NCBI GenBank assembly: GCA_040226215.1
Contig: JAVKFF010000149.1
Span: 6,185-70,184, forward strand
Origin: JAVKFF01 sp040226215
Lineage (GTDB): Bacteria > Pseudomonadota > Alphaproteobacteria > DSM-16000 > Inquilinaceae
Reading direction: 5' to 3'
Length of the DNA: 64,000 bases
Notes under the pieces: generated by a model
Seen by the model: the letters and a program-made list of their open reading frames with translations, nothing else
What the model was told of the DNA's origin: nothing
Databases searched by the model: none
Shown: positions 57,895 through 64,000 of the stretch, piece by piece
How the letters are laid out: the number at the start of each line of letters is the position of its first letter
Numbering within the stretch: the first letter of the stretch is position 1
Translations under genes and position numbers: made by a program

Positions 57895-58716
57895 ATGACC
57901 GACCGATCGACCACGCTGTCATCGGCCTCCGCCGGCGACCTGATCCGGGAATGGCGGCGCCGGCGTCGCCTGACCCAGCTCGAGCTTGCCGCCGATGCCG
58001 GCATCTCGCAGCGCCATCTCAGCTTTCTGGAATCCGGCCGCGCCCGGCCAAGCCGCGGCATGATCCTGCGCCTTGCCGACGAGCTCGACGTGCCGATGCG
58101 CGAGCGCAATGCCCTGCTCGTCGCCGCTGGCTTCGCGCCGGCCTATGGTGGGCGGGACCTGGCCGACAGCGCGATGGCGGTGCCGCGCGCGGCCGTGGAA
58201 CAGATCCTGGAACGGCAGATGCCCCACCCAGCCCTGGCGGTCGACAGGCTGTGGAACCTGGTCGCCGCAAACCGGGCCGTCCAGGTCCTGATGGCGGATG
58301 TCGACGCGGAGCTGATCCGGCCGCCGCTCAACGTGCTGCGGCTCAGCCTGCACCCGCGCGGTCTCGGCCCGCGCATCCGCAACCTGCGTGCCTGGCGCCA
58401 CCACCTCTTCGCCCGGCTCGAACGGCAGGTGGAGGTGGCGGCCGACAGCGATCTCGCGACCTTGCTCGACGAGCTTCGCGAGTATCCGCTGCCAGCGGAC
58501 GCCAGGCCCTACCGACCGGCCGGCCCGCCGGATCCGGCGCTGATCGCCATCCCGCTGGAGGTCACCGTCGGCGAGGAGACGCTGCGCTTCCTGACCACGA
58601 CCACGGTCTTCGGCACGGCGCTGGACATCCTGCTGGCCGAGCTGACCATCGAAAGCCTCTACCCGGCCGACACGGCGACGGCAGCGGCGATGCACCGGCT
58701 CGCCGGCGACGGCTGA
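57895..58716 (+). CDS. XRE-family helix-turn-helix regulator with MmyB-like ligand domain
   Basis: A 273-residue protein. Residues about 12-72 form the helix-turn-helix (LIREWRRRRRLTQLELAADAGISQRHLSFLESGRARPSR), and the rest matches the MmyB-like C-terminal PAS-type ligand domain (LAVDRLWNLVAANRAVQVLM, and FLTTTTVFGTALDILLAELTIESLYPAD). Known relatives bind fatty-acid-like ligands and control nearby genes. A GTG at 57889 in frame is another start. Divergent from the small membrane protein with a shared palindrome. Confidence 0.87.
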   Translation: MTDRSTTLSSASAGDLIREWRRRRRLTQLELAADAGISQRHLSFLESGRARPSRGMILRLADELDVPMRERNALLVAAGFAPAYGGRDLADSAMAVPRAAVEQILERQMPHPALAVDRLWNLVAANRAVQVLMADVDAELIRPPLNVLRLSLHPRGLGPRIRNLRAWRHHLFARLERQVEVAADSDLATLLDELREYPLPADARPYRPAGPPDPALIAIPLEVTVGEETLRFLTTTTVFGTALDILLAELTIESLYPADTATAAAMHRLAGDG

Positions 58717-58729
58717 GCCCCGCGTCCGC

Positions 58730-59959
58730 TCAGCGGGCCGGCAGGGGGACGTAGCCTTCCAGGTCCGGGTCGGGGAAGGTGACGATGCGCCCGGTCTCGG
58801 CGGACTTGTAGAGGGCCATCAGCATCTCCACCACGGCGACGCCGTCCTCGAAGGTCAGCTCCGGCCGCCGGCCATGCCGGAACGCCTCGACGAAGTGCCG
58901 GTTCTCGGCCGTGTAGCCATAGATGCCCTCCTCGTCCTCCAGGATCGGCATCAGGCCCTGCTCGGCGTTCTGCTTTTCCACCAGGTCCTCGCCCTGGCCG
59001 CCCTGAACCGCGCGCGAGATGAACAGGCGCAGGGGCGAGCCGAGCGTCGAGTATTCCAGCGCGTATTCCGGGCCGAGGAGTTCCAGCGTGATGCGCAGGC
59101 CGGCGCCGACGAAGGCCCAGGAGGTGGTCGCCTCGATCACCAGTTCGTTGCCCTCGGCGTCCTCCAAGGTCAGCGTGCCGCGGGCGAAGTCCTCGACCGG
59201 ATGGTTGGCGAAGTCGACGCCGCGCATGGCGGCCTCGAGCTGGCGGGTATAGGCGGGGCGTGACCATTTCAGCGTCCGCGTCGTCGCGCTGGCGGTCTTG
59301 AGCGTGAGGGAATCGCGGGGCGCGCCGGGTTCGGTCAGCAGAAAGCGGGCGACCTCGACCGAATGGCACATCATGTCGGACAGCACGCCGCCGCCCTGGC
59401 GCCGGCCCTGCCAGAACCAGGGCTCGTGCGGGCCGCTGTGCTCCTCCGCGGCACGGGCGAGATAAGGGCGCCCGGCGATGGCGGCGGCGCGGCGCCAGAT
59501 GATCTCCTTGCCGCGCTTCACCGCGTTGGCGAAGACCTGGTTCTCCAGATAGCCGGTGGCGAGGCCGGCGCCGGCGGCCAGCGTCAGCATCTCCCGCGCC
59601 TCGGCCAGCGTGCGGGCGAGCGGCTTCTCGCAGGCGACGGCGCTGACCGCGGTGCGGCCCGCCGCCTTGGCGGCCGCGATCGCGCGCATGACGTCGAGCC
59701 GCGTGTCGTTGGGCGAGAGGATCCAGATGGCGTCGATATCCTCGGCGGCCAGCAGCGCCTCGAGGTCGGGATAGGTCCGGCAGGGCCCGAGATCGCGCGC
59801 GTTCGCCTCCTTCGCGAGCGCTTCGCGATGCGCCTCGGTCGGGCTCCATACACCGCGGATCTCGACATTGCGCACGCCGACCATCGATCGCAGATGGAAA
59901 TGCGCGATGAAGCCGCTGCCGACGAAGCCGATGCGAAGAGGGCCGTCTGCGGTTGCCAT
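58730..59959 (-). CDS. Gfo/Idh/MocA family oxidoreductase
   Basis: A 409-residue NAD(P)-dependent sugar or cyclitol dehydrogenase. N-terminal Rossmann loop GFVGSGFIAHFH (about 11-22), the E-K-P motif in VACEKPLARTL (near residue 112), and the catalytic His region GGGVLSDMMCHSVEVARFL. It is the last gene of the leftward sugar-importer operon, 32 bp after the LacI gene, so it probably oxidises the imported sugar or inositol. Confidence 0.9.
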   Translation of the reverse strand: MATADGPLRIGFVGSGFIAHFHLRSMVGVRNVEIRGVWSPTEAHREALAKEANARDLGPCRTYPDLEALLAAEDIDAIWILSPNDTRLDVMRAIAAAKAAGRTAVSAVACEKPLARTLAEAREMLTLAAGAGLATGYLENQVFANAVKRGKEIIWRRAAAIAGRPYLARAAEEHSGPHEPWFWQGRRQGGGVLSDMMCHSVEVARFLLTEPGAPRDSLTLKTASATTRTLKWSRPAYTRQLEAAMRGVDFANHPVEDFARGTLTLEDAEGNELVIEATTSWAFVGAGLRITLELLGPEYALEYSTLGSPLRLFISRAVQGGQGEDLVEKQNAEQGLMPILEDEEGIYGYTAENRHFVEAFRHGRRPELTFEDGVAVVEMLMALYKSAETGRIVTFPDPDLEGYVPLPAR

Positions 59960-59991
59960 GAGGAACGCTCCTGTCGGTTGGGAAGGGTCGG

Positions 59992-61020
59992 TCAGAGAAC
60001 AGTGGCCGGCGCCGTCGATGTGCCGCGAACGATCAGCTCCGCGTCGAGCAGTTCGACCCGGCGCTCGACCGGCTCGCCGTCGAGAAGGCGGTTGAGGATC
60101 GCCATGGCGCGGCGGCCGAGCTCCCGGCGGGGCTGGCGCAGCGTGGTCAGCGGCGGGTCGACGGCGGCGGCGAGCAGCAGGTCGTCGAAGCCGACGATCG
60201 AGAGGTCGCGGGGGATCTGCAGACCGCGCTGCCGGGCTGCCTTGGCGGCGCCGATGGCCATCTCGTCGGAACTGCAGAACAGGGCCGTCGGCCGCGGCGA
60301 CGCGGTGAGCAGGATTTCCGCCGCGGCGCTGCCGCCCTTGATGCCGAAGGCGCCCGGTGCCATGGCCGCGCGCGCGCCATCCAGGCCGGCGGCGGAGAGC
60401 GCCTTGCGCCAGCCGCGGATGCGGTCGTGCACGATGGCGGTGTCGAGCGGGCCGGCGACATGGGCGATGCGCCGGTGGCCGAGCGCCAGGAGATGCTCGG
60501 TGGCGATCACCGCAGCCGCCTCGTGGTCGATGCGCACCTGTGGGAAGCGGCTTCGCGGATCGTAGTCGGAGACCTGGACGATGGGTGCCGGGTCGAGGTC
60601 CACGGCGAAATCGGGCACGCGGCCGTCGAGCAGCAGAATGCCGTCGACGCGGCCGGCGAGCAGTGCCTCGAGATGCAGGCCGGCGGATGCCGGATCCTCG
60701 CCGGTCTCGCCGATCAGCACGGCGCAGCGCTGCCGGAAAGCGATCTCCTCGATACCCTTGATGATCTCGGAGAAGAAGGAGTTGCCGATGTCCGGCAGCA
60801 GGACCAGGACCGCGTCGGCCTGTCGGCGGCGCAGGCTGCGCGCCATGGCGTTGGGGATGTATCCGACCTCGCGCGCCGCCGTTTCGACGCGCTCGCGGGT
60901 GGCGGCGCTGACCCGCTCCGGCCGGCTTAGCGCCCGGCTGACCGTGGCCGTGGAAACGCCGGCCCGGCGGGCGACGTCGCGCACCGTTGGTTTCGGGCTG
61001 CTGTGGGGCGAGGCGACCAT
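59992..61020 (-). CDS. LacI-family transcriptional regulator
   Basis: A 342-residue repressor. Helix-turn-helix and hinge at residues about 11-65 (TVRDVARRAGVSTATVSRALSRPERVSAATRERV, GYIPNAMARSLR), then the periplasmic-binding-like effector domain (IGNSFFSEIIKGIEE, ALLAGRVDGILLLDG, SIVGFDDLLLA). It lies between the second permease and the dehydrogenase gene in the same operon, so it is co-transcribed with the genes it presumably controls. The inducer is probably the transported sugar. Confidence 0.92.
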   Translation of the reverse strand: MVASPHSSPKPTVRDVARRAGVSTATVSRALSRPERVSAATRERVETAAREVGYIPNAMARSLRRRQADAVLVLLPDIGNSFFSEIIKGIEEIAFRQRCAVLIGETGEDPASAGLHLEALLAGRVDGILLLDGRVPDFAVDLDPAPIVQVSDYDPRSRFPQVRIDHEAAAVIATEHLLALGHRRIAHVAGPLDTAIVHDRIRGWRKALSAAGLDGARAAMAPGAFGIKGGSAAAEILLTASPRPTALFCSSDEMAIGAAKAARQRGLQIPRDLSIVGFDDLLLAAAVDPPLTTLRQPRRELGRRAMAILNRLLDGEPVERRVELLDAELIVRGTSTAPATVL

Positions 61021-61046
61021 GGGCGTGGCGGATCCCGGCCGGCCGA

Positions 61047-62039
61047 TCAGGCCTGCAGCCGCTGTTCCCGGCCGTAGAAGAGCAGCAGCACGAGCAGGGT
61101 CGCGCCGAAGATCATCTGGCGGCCGAACTCCGGCAGGGCGAGGGTGATCAGGATGCTCTGCAGCACGGTCAGCAGGATGGCGCCGGCGACGGTGCCGAAA
61201 TAGCCGCCGCGGCCGCCCGACAATGCCGTGCCGCCGATCACCACGGCGATGATCGAGGGCAGCATGTACTGGTCGCCGACGCTGATGAAGCTGGTGCCCG
61301 TATAGCCCAGCACCAGGACCCCGCCGAAGCCGGCGAAGGCACCGCTGAGCCCGAAGAGCAGCACGCGCAGCAGGCTGACCGGGGCGCCGGTGAGCCTTGC
61401 CGCCGCCTCGTTGGTGCCGATGGCGTAGATGCGCAGGCCGAAGCGCGTGCGGGCGAGCACCAGGCCCATGACGATCGCGACCAGCAGCCAGACGAACAGC
61501 ATTCCCGGCAGACCGAACACCAGCGGATCGCTGAGAAACCGGCTGAAGCCGGGTGCCGAGCGGCCCGACGGCACGCCGCGGCTGAGCACCACCAGGCCGC
61601 CTTGGATCACCCCGGCCATGCCCAGCGTCATGACCAGCGGCGGAATGCGCAGGAAGGCGACGCCGACGCCGTTGAGCAGTCCGACGAGGAAGGTCGCGAC
61701 CGGCACCAGGACCAGGGCCTGGGCGATGGCGGCGTTCTGGCCGTCCATGATGTTGCCGGCGATCAGCGCGCCCAGGGAAACCATGGCGCCGACCGACAGG
61801 TCGATGCCTTCGCGCCCGCCGATGATGACCATGGTCTGACCGGCCGCGATGATGCCGAGCAGGGCGGCGACCACGAGCAGCGCCATGATCTGCTGCGGGC
61901 TGGCGAAGCCCGGCGACAATGCCTCGCCCAGCGCCAGCAGGGCGATCACGATGACCAGGGCGACGACATGCGGAGAGCGCAGCACACGGCCCGCCAGCGC
62001 CGCCGACCGGAAGCCCTCGGTCTCATCCGCCGCACTCAT
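61047..62039 (-). CDS. ABC transporter permease, ribose/sugar (RbsC) class, second permease
   Basis: A 330-residue membrane protein with about nine segments. RbsC marks: GQTMVIIGGREGIDLSVGAMVSLGA, IPPLVMTLGMAGVIQG, RTRFGLRIYAIGTNEAAARLTG and GGTALSGGRGGYFGTVAGA. The ATG at 62039 overlaps the stop of the first permease (ATGA). A longer upstream frame exists but is not coding. Confidence 0.93.
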   Translation of the reverse strand: MSAADETEGFRSAALAGRVLRSPHVVALVIVIALLALGEALSPGFASPQQIMALLVVAALLGIIAAGQTMVIIGGREGIDLSVGAMVSLGALIAGNIMDGQNAAIAQALVLVPVATFLVGLLNGVGVAFLRIPPLVMTLGMAGVIQGGLVVLSRGVPSGRSAPGFSRFLSDPLVFGLPGMLFVWLLVAIVMGLVLARTRFGLRIYAIGTNEAAARLTGAPVSLLRVLLFGLSGAFAGFGGVLVLGYTGTSFISVGDQYMLPSIIAVVIGGTALSGGRGGYFGTVAGAILLTVLQSILITLALPEFGRQMIFGATLLVLLLFYGREQRLQA

Positions 62040-63016
62040 CGTGCCGCCCGCCTTGTCATCAGGACACCGCCCGCCAGGACGGCGAGGATGATCAGGCCTT
62101 CGACCAGCGCCTGCACCTCGAATGGCAGGCGGGCGAAGAAGATCAGGTTGCGGATCAGGATCAGCACGACGGCGCCGATCATGCTGCCGACCGCGCCGCC
62201 GATCCCGCCGGCCAGCGCCGTGCCGCCCAGCACCACGGCGGTGACCGACTGCAAGGTGAGGGCCTGGCCGGAGAGCGGATCGCCCGAAGCCGTTTCCGCG
62301 GTGAGGCAGAGCGCCGTCAGCCCGGCGAAGAGGCCGGACAGCGCGTAGGCGCGGATGCGGTGGCCCATCACCGGCAGCCCGCTCTGATAGGCGGCCTGGC
62401 GCTGCCCGCCGACCGCCATGAGTTGGGCGTAGAAGCGGCTGCGCTGGAAGATCAGCACGAAGGCGAGAGCGCCCAGCGTGATCCAGACCACGACGCCGAT
62501 GCCGGCGACGCCGCCCATATAGCTGCGCCAATAGGGTGTCGGCGCCTGTCCGCCGGCCTGGGGCAGCACCCAAAGCGCGATACCGGCGATGACGATGGCG
62601 GTGGCGAAGGTGGCGACGATCGGCTGGAAGCGCAGCACGGCGACGGCGATGCCGTTGGCCACGCCGCAGGCGACGCCGATGGCGATGCCCACCGCCATGG
62701 CGCCGAATATGGCCAGCGGCCCGTCGCCCCAGGCCATGAACAGGGTGACGACGCTGACATTGACCAGGCTGACGATCGAGCCGACCGAGAGGTCGATATC
62801 GCCCGCCAGCACCACATAGGTCTGGCCGATGGCGACGAGCAGCAGCGGCAGGGCCGTCTGCAGCGTGGTCGTCATCACCCCGGGCTCCAGCAGGCGGGGC
62901 TGCAGGACGGCGTTGACCGCGAACAGGACCACGAAAACGATCGCCGCCAGGATCCAGGTCTGGCGCCGCAGGGACAACAGGATCGCCGCCGATCCGCTCG
63001 CGCCCGCCTGGCTCAT
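62036..63016 (-). CDS. ABC transporter permease, ribose/sugar (RbsC) class, first permease
   Basis: A 326-residue membrane protein with about nine segments. RbsC marks: GQTYVVLAGDIDLSVGSIVSLVN, FQPIVATFATAIVIAG and GGTALAGGIGGAVGSMIGA; the region GGQRQAAYQSGLP resembles the cytoplasmic loop. With the next gene it would form a heterodimeric channel. Its start overlaps the ATPase stop by four bases. Confidence 0.92.
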   Translation of the reverse strand: MSQAGASGSAAILLSLRRQTWILAAIVFVVLFAVNAVLQPRLLEPGVMTTTLQTALPLLLVAIGQTYVVLAGDIDLSVGSIVSLVNVSVVTLFMAWGDGPLAIFGAMAVGIAIGVACGVANGIAVAVLRFQPIVATFATAIVIAGIALWVLPQAGGQAPTPYWRSYMGGVAGIGVVVWITLGALAFVLIFQRSRFYAQLMAVGGQRQAAYQSGLPVMGHRIRAYALSGLFAGLTALCLTAETASGDPLSGQALTLQSVTAVVLGGTALAGGIGGAVGSMIGAVVLILIRNLIFFARLPFEVQALVEGLIILAVLAGGVLMTRRAAR

Positions 63017-64000
63017 GTCATCTCCGCTTCGAAGGCCGCGCCGGTCAGCGCGTGCGAGGTCTTCTCGTCCCCTTCGAGGGTGCGCACGATGCGGCCGCTG
63101 TTGAAGACCAGGATCCGGTCGGCGACCGACAGCAGCTCCGCGTCCTCGCTGGAGTAGAGCAGGATGATGGTGCCGGCCGCCGACAGCCGCGCCAGTTCCT
63201 CGTAGAGATCCGCCTTGGCACCGAGGTCGATGCCCTTGGTCGGGTCGTCGAGCAGCAGGACCTTGGGCGCAATCCCCAGCCAGCGCGCCACCACGACCTT
63301 TTGCTGGTTGCCGCCGGAAAGCTCGCCCACCGGTTGGCGATAGCCGGCGAAGCGCAGCTTCAAGCGGTCGATGACGGGGCTGACCTGGGCGATCAGGCGA
63401 TTGCGCAGGACGATGGGATGACGCCCCGTGGTCAGGTTCGCGGCCACCGCGTTCTCGAAGATCGGCCGGATGTCGAAGACGCCGTCGCGACGCCGGTCGC
63501 CGGAGATGTAGGCGAAGCCGTGCGCCATCGCGGCGCTGGGCGAGCGGTGGCGCAGCGCCTTGCCGTCGAGGCTGACCTGGCCGTCGCGCCAGGGCAGCGC
63601 GCCAATCAGGGCGCGCAGCAGGGTCGACTGGCCCTGGCCCTGCAACCCGCCCAGGCCCACGATCTCGCCCGGGCGGGCGGTGAAGGCGACGCCGTTCACC
63701 CGGCCGACATCGATGTCGACGACCTCCAGTGCCGGGAGGGTCTCTTCAACCTTGCGTCTGGCGCGCGCCGATACGGCACGGACGCTGCCGGTTTCGCCGA
63801 CCATGTGGCGAACCACCGCCTCGCGGTCCGTCGCCGCGGTATCCAGGGTGGCGACGGAGACGCCGTCCCGCATCACCGTGATGCGGTCGGAGATGGAAAA
63901 CACCTCCTCCAGCCGATGCGACACGTAGAGCATGGTCATGCCCTTGGCGCGCAGCTCGCGCAGCACCGCGAACAGGCGCGCCGTCTCATGCTCGTTGAGG
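63013..64000 (-). CDS. Sugar ABC transporter ATP-binding protein (RbsA class), partial (N-terminus outside window)
   Basis: The gene enters from the right edge of the window; about 328 C-terminal residues are visible. The visible part begins in the first ATPase module just after Walker B (ALNEHETARLF, then LYVSHRLEEVF with the switch His) and contains the whole second module: a degenerate Walker A in GGLQGQGQSTLLRAL, signature ELSGGNQQKVVVARWL and Walker B LLLDDPTKGIDLG. Dual-module ATPases are typical of ribose/xylose-class importers. The substrate-binding protein gene is presumably upstream, outside the window. Confidence 0.93.
   Translation of the reverse strand, partial: LNEHETARLFAVLRELRAKGMTMLYVSHRLEEVFSISDRITVMRDGVSVATLDTAATDREAVVRHMVGETGSVRAVSARARRKVEETLPALEVVDIDVGRVNGVAFTARPGEIVGLGGLQGQGQSTLLRALIGALPWRDGQVSLDGKALRHRSPSAAMAHGFAYISGDRRRDGVFDIRPIFENAVAANLTTGRHPIVLRNRLIAQVSPVIDRLKLRFAGYRQPVGELSGGNQQKVVVARWLGIAPKVLLLDDPTKGIDLGAKADLYEELARLSAAGTIILLYSSEDAELLSVADRILVFNSGRIVRTLEGDEKTSHALTGAAFEAEMT

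Overview
The window is GC-rich, densely coded DNA that reads like a chromosome segment of a metabolically versatile alphaproteobacterium. This is an inference from codon use, the abundance of TRAP transporters, FCD-type GntR regulators, BKACE and HyuA/HyuB enzymes, and ATGA gene overlaps; no rRNA, tRNA or phylogenetic marker is present. I see no integrase, transposase, phage or CRISPR sequence. Almost every gene belongs to one of about nine catabolic modules, each with its own importer and local regulator. The window holds four TRAP systems, three ABC systems, two TSUP carriers and one DMT carrier.

Layout, left part. 1-4.8 kb: a TauD-type dioxygenase (cut by the window edge), a divergent FCD GntR regulator, an enolase-superfamily enzyme, a TSUP carrier and an EamA carrier; a 13-bp motif is shared by the two promoters. 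4.8-12.1 kb: a quinate/shikimate catabolic regulon made of a QuiC1-type 3-dehydroshikimate dehydratase fusion, a TetR regulator, a quinate/shikimate dehydrogenase, a TRAP transporter and a type II dehydroquinase. One 14-bp inverted repeat lies in all three of its promoters. 12.2-22.6 kb: two divergent operons around a 32-bp near-palindrome. One encodes a 3-hydroxyacid dehydrogenase, a BKACE cleavage enzyme, a TRAP transporter and a second dehydrogenase; the other encodes a GntR regulator, CaiC-like and CaiD-like enzymes and a class III aminotransferase. The logic resembles carnitine breakdown.

Middle. 22.9-34.3 kb: a second BKACE, HyuA/HyuB, a Liv-type ABC importer, an AhpD-like protein, a GntR regulator and a cupin, in one apparent operon. 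34.3-39.4 kb: a TRAP transporter with a serine hydrolase encoded inside its operon, divergent from an SDR. 39.4-44 kb: IclR regulator, two subunits that look like 2-hydroxyacyl-CoA dehydratase but lack the cluster cysteines, and a CaiB-type CoA transferase. Divergent from them is an ABC importer of the ferric/organic-anion class (44.2-48.3 kb).

Right part. 48.3-56.1 kb: a seven-gene operon with an IclR regulator, a DHDPS-like aldolase, a TAXI-TRAP transporter, an oligogalacturonate-lyase-like beta-propeller, an amidohydrolase and a DUF1445 protein. 56.3-58.7 kb: TSUP carrier, a cluster of three strong hairpins, a small membrane protein and a divergent XRE regulator with a clear palindrome between them. 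58.7-64 kb: a sugar ABC importer (ATPase cut by the window edge, two permeases) with a LacI regulator and a Gfo/Idh/MocA dehydrogenase.

The best candidates for something undescribed are the cysteine-less dehydratase-like pair with no activator (40.3-43.0 kb), the lyase/amidohydrolase/DUF1445/TAXI operon (48.3-56.1 kb), and the TRAP-fed quinate/shikimate regulon with its TetR operators. All functions are read from the sequence by eye, without database searches.
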